Assembly: GCA_035535055.1 (NCBI GenBank)
Contig: DATLQT010000079.1
Coordinates: 1-46,007 of the forward strand
Origin: UBA6019 sp035535055
GTDB taxonomy: Bacteria > Chloroflexota > Dormibacteria > Dormibacterales > Dormibacteraceae
Direction of reading: 5' to 3'
Length of the DNA stretch: 46,007 nucleotides
Part shown: positions 32,176-40,673 of the stretch, piece after piece
Layout: the number at the start of each line of letters is the position of its first letter
Numbering within the stretch: position 1 is the first letter of the stretch
Position numbers and translations under genes: made by a program
Notes under the pieces: model-generated
Database searches by the model: none
What the model was told of the DNA's origin: nothing
The model's input: the letters and a program-made list of their open reading frames with translations, nothing else

Positions 32176-34704
32176 ATGGCCTCCTCTAGCTACGACATCG
32201 CTGTGATCGGCGGCGGTCCCGCCGGCTATGTCGCAGCCATCCGCGCCGCTCAGCTGGGCGCGAGCGCCGTGGTGGTCGAGAAGGACAAGCTGGGCGGCAC
32301 CTGCCTCAACTACGGCTGCATCCCGACCAAATCGCTGCTCACCTCGGCCGAGCTCTACGCGCTTGCCGGGCGGGGCGCCGAGTTCGGCGTCGAGAGCAAG
32401 GGACTCACCTTCAACCTCGCCGCCGCACAGGAGCGCAAGGCGAAGGTCGTCTCGACCCTCGTCAACGGGGTCGCGAGCCTCTTCAAGGCGAGCGGCGTCG
32501 AGTCGGTCAAGGGGACGGCCAAGCTCCTCGGCAAGGGACGCGTCGGGGTCGGCAAGGACGAGATCAAGGCCGGGAACATCCTGCTCGCCACCGGCTCGGT
32601 GCCGGCGCGCATTCCCATCAACGGGATCGAGCACGCCATCGACTCGACGGCGATCCTGGAGCTCACCACGGTTCCGGGCCGCCTGGTGGTGATCGGTGGC
32701 GGCGTGGTGGGGATGGAGTTCGCATCGCTCTTCAGCGAGCTCGGCTCCGAGGTGACCGTGCTCGAAATGCTCCCCCGGATCCTGCCCATGATCGAGGCCG
32801 ACATCTCCAACATCTACCGCCGGCACCTCGAAAAGCTCGGGGGCAAGGTTCACACCGAGGCCAGGGTCGAGGCGGTGACCAAGCACGGAAGGTCATTCAA
32901 GGTCCGCTTCGGGGTCGCCGGCGAGGGCGCAGAAGCGTCCGCCGACGTGGTGCTCCTGGCGGCCGGTCGGACCCCCTACACGGAAGGTCTCGGGCTGGCG
33001 GACGCGGGAGTCGAGCTGGACGGCCGCCGGGTCAAGGTGGACGACCACCTGCGCACCTCCGCCGACGGGATCTGGGCGGTCGGCGACGTCATCGGCGGCA
33101 TCATGCTCGCCCATGTGGGCTCCTACGAGGGCGTCTGCGCCGTCGAGAACATCGTGGGGCACGCCGACCGGGTACCCGACTACCACGCCGCCCCCAATTG
33201 CATCTACACCGACCCGGAGATCGCCAACGTCGGGCTCGGCGAAGCCGAGGCGAAGGAGCGCGGGATCGAGGTCAAAGTAGGCCGCTTCCCCCTCCAGGCC
33301 AGCGGCCGGGCGCTGACGTTGGGCCAGGCCGAGGGGATGGTGAAGGTGATCGCGGACGCGACCGACGACCGGGTCCTCGGCGTCCAGATGATCGGGCCCC
33401 GCGTCACCGACCTGATCGCCGAGGCGACGCTCGCGGTGCAGAAGGGCCTGACCATCCATGACGTCGACCTCACCATGCACGCCCACCCGACGATGGCCGA
33501 GTCGCTGTTGCAGGCGGCTCTGGCGGCCGATGCGAGGGCGATCGAGATCCCCAACCGAAAGACCCGGACGCCGGCCGCGACCACCGCGGCTGCGCCGCGC
33601 GCGCAGCCCAAAGAGGAGAGCTCAGTGGCACGTTCCGTGGAAGAGGACAGGCCGGCCGTCGGGGCCGGCGGCGGCGCACCTCCGCCCAAGCCGCCGCCCG
33701 CGCAGACCGACATCACGCTGTCGCTGGACAAGAAGAACCGGTCCGAGCTGGTGCGGCTCTATCGCCAGATGTACTACATCCGCCGCTTCGAGGAGCGCTG
33801 CCAGGAGATGTACACGCGCGCCAAGATCGGGGGCTATTGCCACCTCAACATCGGCGAGGAAGCGACGGTCGTCGGCGGCATCGCGGCGCTTCACGCGGGC
33901 GACTACATCTACACCAGCTACCGCGAGCACGGCCACGCGCTGGCGCGCGGAGTCGACCCCAAAGCGGTGATGGCGGAGCTCTTCGGCAAGGAGACCGGGA
34001 GCTCCCACGGTCGGGGCGGGTCGATGCACCTCTTCGATGCCGAGCACCGCTTCATGGGCGGCTACGGCATCGTCGGCGGCCACCTCCCGCTCGCGGTCGG
34101 CGCGGGCTGGGCGATCCGCTACGAGAAGAGGACGGACGTCGTCTTCTGCATGTTCGGCGACGGCGCCACCAACATCGGCGCCTTCCACGAGTCGCTGAAC
34201 TTCTCCGCCGTGTTCAATCTGCCGGTGGTCTGGTTCTGCGTCAACAACAAGTACGGGATGGGGACCGCGGTGGAGAAGGCGTCGGCGGTGCCCGAGATGT
34301 ACCGGAAGGCCTGCGCCTACGACATGGAGGCGATCCAGGTCGACGGCATGAACGTGCTCGACGTGCTCCACAAGACGGGTGAGATCGTCGAGAAGACGCG
34401 CAGGGATTCGCGCCCGCGATTCATCGAGGCCGTGACCTACCGCTTCAAGGGCCATTCGGTCGTCGACCCCGACAAGTACCGCGACGAGAAGGAGAAGAAG
34501 GAGCACCTGAAGTCGGACCCCGTGCTGTTCTTCGAGTCGGAATTGGTCGGCGCTAAGCTCATCTCCGCCGACGAGGTCGGCAAGCTGAAGGCACAGGTCG
34601 ACCAGGAGGTCCAGGACGTCATCGACTTCGCTGACTCCAGTCCCAACCCAGACCTCAAAGACCTCTACAAATACGTCTACGCGGGCGAGTGGGAGACCAA
34701 GTAG
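32176..34704 (+). CDS. E3-E1alpha fusion: dihydrolipoamide dehydrogenase + pyruvate dehydrogenase E1 alpha
   Basis: One 842-aa frame. Residues 1-~465 are a complete flavoprotein disulfide reductase (IGGGPAGYVAAIRAAQLG, redox cysteines C43/C48 in GGTCLNYGC, and the His-Glu pair in HAHPTMAES). After an Ala/Pro-rich linker (~470-515), the rest is a complete E1-alpha with the thiamine-diphosphate motif FGDGATNIGAFHESLN...NN and the GGSMHLF block. ATG 32176 has GGAG upstream. Inside the linker, AGGAG (33614-33618) precedes an in-frame GTG at 33625 that would make a free 359-aa E1-alpha. pdhB and pdhC follow, so all four PDH parts are encoded together. Oxo-acid specificity (pyruvate versus branched-chain) is inferred. 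Confidence 0.9.
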   Translation: MASSSYDIAVIGGGPAGYVAAIRAAQLGASAVVVEKDKLGGTCLNYGCIPTKSLLTSAELYALAGRGAEFGVESKGLTFNLAAAQERKAKVVSTLVNGVASLFKASGVESVKGTAKLLGKGRVGVGKDEIKAGNILLATGSVPARIPINGIEHAIDSTAILELTTVPGRLVVIGGGVVGMEFASLFSELGSEVTVLEMLPRILPMIEADISNIYRRHLEKLGGKVHTEARVEAVTKHGRSFKVRFGVAGEGAEASADVVLLAAGRTPYTEGLGLADAGVELDGRRVKVDDHLRTSADGIWAVGDVIGGIMLAHVGSYEGVCAVENIVGHADRVPDYHAAPNCIYTDPEIANVGLGEAEAKERGIEVKVGRFPLQASGRALTLGQAEGMVKVIADATDDRVLGVQMIGPRVTDLIAEATLAVQKGLTIHDVDLTMHAHPTMAESLLQAALAADARAIEIPNRKTRTPAATTAAAPRAQPKEESSVARSVEEDRPAVGAGGGAPPPKPPPAQTDITLSLDKKNRSELVRLYRQMYYIRRFEERCQEMYTRAKIGGYCHLNIGEEATVVGGIAALHAGDYIYTSYREHGHALARGVDPKAVMAELFGKETGSSHGRGGSMHLFDAEHRFMGGYGIVGGHLPLAVGAGWAIRYEKRTDVVFCMFGDGATNIGAFHESLNFSAVFNLPVVWFCVNNKYGMGTAVEKASAVPEMYRKACAYDMEAIQVDGMNVLDVLHKTGEIVEKTRRDSRPRFIEAVTYRFKGHSVVDPDKYRDEKEKKEHLKSDPVLFFESELVGAKLISADEVGKLKAQVDQEVQDVIDFADSSPNPDLKDLYKYVYAGEWETK

Positions 34705-34706
34705 AG

Positions 34707-35696
34707 GTGGCCGAGATGCTCTACCGCACCGCTCTCCATGACGCGCTGGTCGAGGAGATGGACCGCGACCAGAAGGTTTACCTGATGGGTGAGGACATCG
34801 GCCGTTTCGGCGGCGCCTACCGCGTGACCGACGGGCTCCTCGACAAGTACGGCGAGATGCGAGTTGTGGACACGCCGATCGCCGAGGAGGTGATCGTCGG
34901 CTGCGCCATCGGCTCCGCCATGCTTGGGCTGAAGCCGGTGGTCGAGATGATGACCGTCAACTTCTCCCTGGTCGCCTTCGATCAGATCGTCCAGTCGGCG
35001 GCCAAGATCCGCTACATGTTCGGCGGCCAGTCGCAGGTGCAGATGGTGATCCGCATGCCGGGCGGAGCGGGACACCAGCTCTCAGCGCAGCATTCGCACT
35101 CCTTCGAAGCGCTGTACGGCATGATCCCCGGCCTTCTGGTGGTGGCGCCGACCACGCCGGAGGACGCAAAAGGCCTGCTCAAATCGGCCATCCGGACCCC
35201 CGACCCGGTGATGTTCCTAGAATCGATGAGCCTCTACAACATGAAGGGCGAGGTGCCCGACGATGAGTACCTGACGCCGATCGGCAAGGCCGCGCTCCGC
35301 CGCGAGGGGAACGACCTCACCATCGTCGGCGTCTCCCGCCAGGCGGTCCTCGCGCAGCTCGCGGCGCAGAAGCTGGAGGAGCACGACGTCGACGCCGAGG
35401 TCATCGACCTGCGGTCGATCCGTCCCATCGACTGGCAGCCGATCGTCGACTCGGTCAAGAAGACCAACCGCCTGCTCGTCGTCGAGGAGGGGTGGCCGAC
35501 CTACGGCGTGTCGGCCGAGATCGCGGCCGGGATTCAGAAGCGCTGCTTCGACTACCTCGACGGTCCCATCGAGAGGATCGGCGGCGCCGAGGTGCCGATG
35601 CCCTACAACCAGCAGCTCGAAAAGCTGGCCATCCCCTCCAGCGACGACATCATCCGGCGCGCGCTGGAGATGGTCGGCAAGGTGGCGGAAGGATGA
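34707..35696 (+). CDS. pdhB: Pyruvate dehydrogenase E1 beta subunit
   Basis: About 330 aa; pairs with E1-alpha to decarboxylate pyruvate on thiamine diphosphate. MGEDIGRFGGAYRVTDGL, the TPIAEE block, and the PGGAGHQLSAQHSHSFEAL region match E1-beta; the C-terminal transketolase domain has VIDLRSIRPIDW and VVEEGWPTYG. GTG 34707 (VAEMLYRTALHDAL) is preferred; ATG 34716 is close behind with AGAGGTGG upstream, and GTG 34689 would overlap the fusion gene. It lies 2 bases after the E3-E1alpha stop. Branched-chain 2-oxo acid dehydrogenase beta subunits look alike. Confidence 0.92.
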   Translation: MAEMLYRTALHDALVEEMDRDQKVYLMGEDIGRFGGAYRVTDGLLDKYGEMRVVDTPIAEEVIVGCAIGSAMLGLKPVVEMMTVNFSLVAFDQIVQSAAKIRYMFGGQSQVQMVIRMPGGAGHQLSAQHSHSFEALYGMIPGLLVVAPTTPEDAKGLLKSAIRTPDPVMFLESMSLYNMKGEVPDDEYLTPIGKAALRREGNDLTIVGVSRQAVLAQLAAQKLEEHDVDAEVIDLRSIRPIDWQPIVDSVKKTNRLLVVEEGWPTYGVSAEIAAGIQKRCFDYLDGPIERIGGAEVPMPYNQQLEKLAIPSSDDIIRRALEMVGKVAEG

Positions 35697-35702
35697 CCGC
35701 CG

Positions 35703-36992
35703 ATGGCTGACGTGAACATGCCCAAGCTCTCGGACACGATGGAGGAGGGCACTGTCATCGAGTGGAAGAAGAAGTCCGGCGAAGCAGTCAAGAAGGGCGA
35801 CGTCTTGGCCGAGGTGGAGTCCGACAAGGCCAGCTTCGAGCTGGCGGCGGACGCCGACGGTGTGCTAAGCATCGTGGTCGACGCGGGCAAGCCGATTCCG
35901 GTCGGCGATCTGATCGCCAACATCGGCAAGGAGGGCGAGAAGCCGGCGACCAAGAAGGCTCAGAAGGCCGAGCCGGCTGCCCCCGTCGACGAGGAGGGCG
36001 CTGGCCGCCCACAGGAGCCGCAGGGCGGGGTTAAGGCGCCCGAGGAGCCGCGAGAGGAACCGGAGGAGCAAAAGCCGGCCGCCGCGGCCGCCTCGCGCGG
36101 CGGCGACGACGGGGATCGCCTAAAGGCGTCGCCGATCGCCGCCCGGCTGGCGGCCGAGATGGGCGTCGACCTCCGCTCGCTGAAGGGCAGCGGCCCGGAG
36201 GGCCGGATCGTCAAGGAGGACGTGCTTGCGGTGGCCAGGCAGACCCCCGGAGGTCGCCAGGCAGCCGCCAACCGGCCTCTGCCGCCCCGGACGGGCCCGG
36301 AGATCGAGCACGAAGAGCTGACGCGGATGCAGACCATCGTCGCCCGCCGGATGACCGAGTCGAAGACGACCGTCCCCCACTTCTACCTCACCACCGAGGC
36401 GCGGATGGACGAGGCGGTCCGGATCCAAAAGCAGATCCGGGAAACGGTGGCGGGCGCCGAGAAGCTGACCATCTCCGACCTCGTGATGCGGGCCAGCGCT
36501 CTTGCCCTGCGCCGCTTCCCCAACGTCAACGCCTCCTGGGCCGGTGACCACATCGAGGTGAAGCGAAGGATCAACATCGGCTTCGCCGTCGCCCAGCCGA
36601 AGGGCCTGGTGGTGCCGGTCCTCCGGGACGCCGACGCCAAGGACCTGGTCCAGATATCGATCGAGTCGCGCCAGATGATCGAGCGGGCCCGGGCCGGCAA
36701 GCCGTCGCCGGCGGACCTGGAGGGTGGCACCTTCAGCATCTCCAACCTCGGCATGTTCGGCGTGACCGAGTTCGCCGCGGTCGTCAACATGCCGGAGGCT
36801 GCCATCCTCGCGGTCGGCGCGGTGGTGGACCGGCCGGTCCTGGACAGCGGCGCCATCGTCCCTGGCATGGTGATGGCAATGACCCTCTCGGTCGATCACC
36901 GCGTCCTCTACGGCGCTGACGGAGCCCAGTTCCTGGCCGAGGTCCGGCGCCTGCTTGAAAACCCCGTCAGTCTGGTCCTGCCGCCCGACTGA
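35703..36992 (+). CDS. pdhC: Dihydrolipoamide acetyltransferase E2 component
   Basis: A 429-aa E2. The N-terminal lipoyl domain has its lipoylation site K42 in ESDKASFEL. An acidic Ala/Pro/Glu linker leads to a peripheral-subunit-binding domain (ASPIAARLAAEMGVDLRSLKG), then the catalytic domain (RRMTESKTTVPHFYLTTEA ... STSNLGMFG-like SISNLGMFGVTEF). The active-site motif usually read His-x3-Asp-Gly is here DHRVLYG (H399, Y403), so the Asp is replaced by Tyr. It starts 6 bases after pdhB. A single lipoyl domain is typical of Gram-positive-type complexes. Confidence 0.93.
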   Translation: MADVNMPKLSDTMEEGTVIEWKKKSGEAVKKGDVLAEVESDKASFELAADADGVLSIVVDAGKPIPVGDLIANIGKEGEKPATKKAQKAEPAAPVDEEGAGRPQEPQGGVKAPEEPREEPEEQKPAAAAASRGGDDGDRLKASPIAARLAAEMGVDLRSLKGSGPEGRIVKEDVLAVARQTPGGRQAAANRPLPPRTGPEIEHEELTRMQTIVARRMTESKTTVPHFYLTTEARMDEAVRIQKQIRETVAGAEKLTISDLVMRASALALRRFPNVNASWAGDHIEVKRRINIGFAVAQPKGLVVPVLRDADAKDLVQISIESRQMIERARAGKPSPADLEGGTFSISNLGMFGVTEFAAVVNMPEAAILAVGAVVDRPVLDSGAIVPGMVMAMTLSVDHRVLYGADGAQFLAEVRRLLENPVSLVLPPD

Positions 36993-37017
36993 GCCGCCTG
37001 CAGCCCGACGCGCAGGC

Positions 37018-38448
37018 TCAAAGTGGCAGGGTCAGCCGTAGCTCAACCTCCGAGTCGCGAACCTCGGCCCAGAGCCTGCCGCCCATCGCGGTCGCCAGCT
37101 CCCGGCTGATCGAGAGCCCGAGACCGACGCCGCCGGCGGCCGAGGAGCGCGAGGGATCGCCTCGGTAGAAGCGCTCGAAGATCCGCTCCGGGTCGGGCGC
37201 GCTCCCCGTCACCCGGTTGCCGACCTTGACCTCGACTCTTCCGGCGCCGTTCCGGATGGCGACGTCCACGGGCGCTGCCGGGTCGGCGTACTTGACCGCG
37301 TTGTCGAGAAGGTTGGCCACCACCTGGCGGACCCGGTCCTGGTCGGCCCGAACGGGCGGCAGGCCGTCGGCCGCATCGAGGACCATCGCCAGGTTCCGCT
37401 TCACGGCCCGAGGCCGCATGATCTCGATCTCCTGTTCGACCACGGCGCGAAGGTCGACCTGGCCCGGGTTCATGGGCAGCTGTCCGGCCTCGACCCGGGC
37501 GAGGTCGAGCAGTTCCTGGGAGAGCCGCAGCACGCGCTCCGCCTCTTCGTTGATGATCTCCGCCGCCCGCGACCGCTCGGCATCGGTGTGAAGGCTCCCA
37601 TCACCGAGCGCCTCGCTGAAGCCGATGAGGCTCGTGAGCGGCGTCTTCAACTCGTGGGAGACGTTGGCCAGGAAGTCACGCTGCTGGGTGCGCGCGTTCT
37701 CGACGGCGGCCGCCATCCGATTGAAGGAGGTCCCCAGCACCCCGAGCTCGTCGCGACCGGTGATTGCCACCCGGCGCGAATAGTCGCCCCCGGCGATCGC
37801 CTCGGCCGCCGCGGCCAGCTCGCTGACCGGGCGGCCGACGGCGCGACTCAGGATCAGCGCCAGCGCCAGCGCTATCGCCAGTGCCAGGAGGGCGGCCTCG
37901 ACGAAGATCGGCAGCAGCTGGGCGAGGGCCAGCCCATTCAGCGACGCGGTCGAGCGGAGGAGGACGAACTTGTTGGCGCCGAGGGGGTTGCGCCGGGCCG
38001 CCAGCGAGGATCCCGAGCCAAGGTACGTCGTCCCGCCGATCTGCAGGCTGCCCTCGCTGGCGGTGCCGGTTCCCACCCGGCGCACCCGGGCCAGCTGGAC
38101 CTGGAGGCCCACCGCCTGGTCGGCCGAGTCGAAGCTCACCGAGTTGGCCGCGGTGAGCAGCAGGATGCGATCGCCTCCGCCCGGGACCAGGCCATTGACG
38201 CGGTCCGAATAGGTCACGGCGTCGGCCAGCCGGCCGCCGGGGCAGCCGGCCGTGACGGTCGCGGGCGGGAAGGCGCAGGCTGCCCGGAGCAGCCGCGGCT
38301 GCACCGTCAGGGCCTCCCGGTCCAGCGCCAGCTGGGCGCTGTCGAACTCAAGCGAACGGACCAGCACCAGAGCAAGAAAGCCGCTGATGAGGAGACTGAC
38401 GCCGACGATGCCGGCCGCAGCCAGTAGCAGGCGGACGCGGAGGCTCAT
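37018..38448 (-). CDS. Sensor histidine kinase, HAMP-containing
   Basis: A 476-aa membrane kinase: first membrane helix ~7-31, an extracytoplasmic sensor of ~145 residues with no named fold, second helix ~181-201, HAMP (~202-255), then HisKA with phosphorylated H265 in FLANVSHELKTPLTSL, and HATPase_c with N box VVANLLDNAVKYAD and G box GGVGLGLSISREL. It lies 16 bases downstream of its response regulator and converges on pdhC. The sensor domain contains two cysteines (C58, C69) that could form a disulfide. The signal is unknown. Confidence 0.94.
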   Translation of the reverse strand: MSLRVRLLLAAAGIVGVSLLISGFLALVLVRSLEFDSAQLALDREALTVQPRLLRAACAFPPATVTAGCPGGRLADAVTYSDRVNGLVPGGGDRILLLTAANSVSFDSADQAVGLQVQLARVRRVGTGTASEGSLQIGGTTYLGSGSSLAARRNPLGANKFVLLRSTASLNGLALAQLLPIFVEAALLALAIALALALILSRAVGRPVSELAAAAEAIAGGDYSRRVAITGRDELGVLGTSFNRMAAAVENARTQQRDFLANVSHELKTPLTSLIGFSEALGDGSLHTDAERSRAAEIINEEAERVLRLSQELLDLARVEAGQLPMNPGQVDLRAVVEQEIEIMRPRAVKRNLAMVLDAADGLPPVRADQDRVRQVVANLLDNAVKYADPAAPVDVAIRNGAGRVEVKVGNRVTGSAPDPERIFERFYRGDPSRSSAAGGVGLGLSISRELATAMGGRLWAEVRDSEVELRLTLPL

Positions 38449-38464
38449 TCTCGCGGACCGCCGG

Positions 38465-39157
38465 TTACGCCGCTTTCAGCTCGAGCCGATAGCCGACGCC
38501 CCAAACGGTGTCGATCGACGGGTCGGTGACGCCGGCCGCGGCCAGCTTCTCCCGGACCTGCTGGACGTGGACGTCGACCGTCCTCGTGTAGCCGGGAAAG
38601 TCGTAGCCCCAGACCAGATCCAGCAGCTCCGTCCGCTGGTAGACCCGCCCAGGATGCCGGGCCAGCAGGGTCAGGAGGTCGAACTCCTTCGGCCGGAGCT
38701 GGATGCGCGCCTCGCCGTGGCGCACCTCGTGGCGGCCGAGGTCCACCTCCAGCCGACCGGCGCGGATCACCTCCGGCTGGTCGGGCTCCTGGCGAGTGCG
38801 CCGCAGCAGCGCCTTGGCGCGCGCCACCAGCTCCTGGGGATGGAAGGGCTTGGTGAGGTAGTCGTCGGCGCCCAGCTCGAGACCGACCACCTTGTCGGTG
38901 ATCTCGTCCCGGGCTGTCAGCATCAAGATCGGCACCTGGCTCCGGGACCGGATCTCGCGGCAGATGGTGAGGCCATCGACGCCCGGGAGCATGACGTCTA
39001 GGACGACCAGGTCGGGCTTGCCGCGGTTGAACTCATCCAGTGCGAGGGCGCCGTCGGTCACCGAGGACACCTGGTAGCCGTCGCGGCTCAGGTAGAGCCG
39101 GGCCAGCTCCACGATGTGCTCCTCGTCGTCGACGACCAGGACCTTTTCGCCGCTCAT
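38465..39157 (-). CDS. OmpR/PhoB-family response regulator
   Basis: A 230-aa regulator. Receiver: VVDDEEHIVELAR, D54 in LVVLDVMLPG, switch Thr in LMLTARDE and Lys in DYLTKPFHPQEL. The winged-helix DNA-binding domain has LRPKEFDLLTLLARHPGRVYQRTELL and the closing TVWGVGYRLE. It is first in the two-gene unit with the histidine kinase. No inverted or direct repeat clear enough to call an operator was seen in the 110 bases upstream. Confidence 0.95.
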   Translation of the reverse strand: MSGEKVLVVDDEEHIVELARLYLSRDGYQVSSVTDGALALDEFNRGKPDLVVLDVMLPGVDGLTICREIRSRSQVPILMLTARDEITDKVVGLELGADDYLTKPFHPQELVARAKALLRRTRQEPDQPEVIRAGRLEVDLGRHEVRHGEARIQLRPKEFDLLTLLARHPGRVYQRTELLDLVWGYDFPGYTRTVDVHVQQVREKLAAAGVTDPSIDTVWGVGYRLELKAA

Positions 39158-39231
39158 GGTTGGTGCACTTGCCAGTGGACGGGACGGCTGTGAACCTTCC
39201 GGCCCCCGAATTGCGAACTAAATGTAAACGC

Positions 39232-39246
39232 GCCGCTCGGAGCGGC
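39232..39246 (-). terminator. Weak terminator-like hairpin between der and the response regulator
   Basis: GCCGCT (39232-39237), loop CGG, AGCGGC (39241-39246). On the minus strand the stem is followed by GCGTTTACATTTA, only a weak T-tract. It would end der transcription, or lie in the regulator's promoter region. Confidence 0.35.
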
Positions 39247-39267
39247 TGCTCGGTCCGCGATGACGAC

Positions 39268-40599
39268 TTATTTCTTCTCCTGCCGCAGGACCAGCCGGAG
39301 CGGATTGCCCTGGAAACCGAAGTGCTCGCGGAGCCGGTTCTCCAGGTAGCGCCGGTAGGAGAAGTGAAGGAGGCCGACGTCGTTCACGAAGAGGACGATG
39401 GTCGGCGTCTCCGATTCCGCCTGGGTCGCGAAGTTGAGCGACAGCCGCTTGCCTTTGAAGCCCGGCGGCGGCCGGCTGGTCATCGCCTCCCGCAGCACTT
39501 TGTTGAGCTCATTGGTGGGCACCCGGGTGCGCCGCTGACCGACCACCTCCAGCGCCGCCGGCAGCACCTTGCGGACTCCCGCGCCAGTCTTGGCGGAGAT
39601 CACCACCACCGGCGCCTCGGAGACGAACTTGAAGGCGCGGGCGACCCGGTTCCGCCATTCGGCGACGGTCTTCTCCTCGCCCTCGACCAGGTCCGCCTTG
39701 TTGATCACGAAGACCAGCCCCTTCCCCGCCTCCATCGCGTAGCTGGCGACGTGCTGATCCTGGGTCAGGATGCCGGCCGTGGCCTCCATCACGAGCAGGA
39801 CCGCGTCGGCTCGCTCCATCGCCTTGATACCGCGCAGAAGGCTGAAGCGCTCGAGGCGGTCGCGGGCGGCGGCACGGCGGCGGATGCCGGCGGTGTCGAC
39901 CAGCACGACCGGCAGGCCATCGAAGGTGAGCAGGGTGTCGATCGGGTCGCGGGTGGTACCCGGGACGTCGCTGACCAGCGCCCGCTCGTCGCCCAGGAGC
40001 GCGTTGAGCAGCGATGATTTGCCGACGTTCGGCCGGCCCATGATCGCGATCCGGGCAGACTCCTCCTCGCCGACCTCAGGCTCGGACTCGGGAAGCTCCT
40101 CGAGGACCCTGTCAAGGAGGTCGTCGACGCCGATCCCGTGCTCGGCGGAGATCATCAGCACGTCCCTGAAGCCGAGCTCGAGAATTTCGTGTCGGAAGTG
40201 CTCCTGGCCATAGTTGTCAGCCTTGTTGGCGGCGACCACTACCCGCCGCCCGGAGCGGCGGAGGAGCTGCGCGATGTCCCGGTCGATCGTAGTCAGCCCC
40301 TGGCGCACGTCGAGCAGGAAGACGATCGCATTCGCCTCCTCGATCGCCACCCGCGTCTGGGCCTCGATATCGGCTTGGGAGAACTCTCGCGTGGGATCGG
40401 TTCCGGCGTCGAGCTCCAGCCCGGCCGTGTCGATGACCGTGAACTCGCGGCCGAGCCATTCGCAGACGCCGTAGAGCCGGTCCCTGGTCAGCCCGGCGGT
40501 CGGGTCGACGATGGCCTTTCGCCAGCCGACGAGGCGGTTGAAGAGCGTGGACTTGCCGACGTTGGGGCGCCCAACGATGGCGACGATGGGGCGGGACAC
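39268..40599 (-). CDS. der: Ribosome biogenesis GTPase Der (EngA)
   Basis: A 443-aa double GTPase needed for 50S assembly. The first G domain begins VGRPNVGKSTLFNRLVG with AANKADN as G4. The second has MGRPNVGKSSLLNALLG, DTAGIRRR and VINKADLVEG. A C-terminal KH-like domain follows (VLREAMTSRPPPGFKG ... VNDVGLLHFSYRRYLEN). All family parts are intact and length is normal. It diverges from the glycoside hydrolase gene at 40674. Confidence 0.96.
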   Translation of the reverse strand: MSRPIVAIVGRPNVGKSTLFNRLVGWRKAIVDPTAGLTRDRLYGVCEWLGREFTVIDTAGLELDAGTDPTREFSQADIEAQTRVAIEEANAIVFLLDVRQGLTTIDRDIAQLLRRSGRRVVVAANKADNYGQEHFRHEILELGFRDVLMISAEHGIGVDDLLDRVLEELPESEPEVGEEESARIAIMGRPNVGKSSLLNALLGDERALVSDVPGTTRDPIDTLLTFDGLPVVLVDTAGIRRRAAARDRLERFSLLRGIKAMERADAVLLVMEATAGILTQDQHVASYAMEAGKGLVFVINKADLVEGEEKTVAEWRNRVARAFKFVSEAPVVVISAKTGAGVRKVLPAALEVVGQRRTRVPTNELNKVLREAMTSRPPPGFKGKRLSLNFATQAESETPTIVLFVNDVGLLHFSYRRYLENRLREHFGFQGNPLRLVLRQEKK

Positions 40600-40673
40600 G
40601 CCGCCTATTGTCGGCCTCGGGGTGAATCGGCCCGCTGCAGAGGTCGACGGTTGCCGTACACACTTGACTCTCA

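Noticed and set aside
39220..39236. Sequence CGAACTAAATGTAAACG as another LexA box
   Set aside because: The right arm does not read GTTCG; only one half-site matches.
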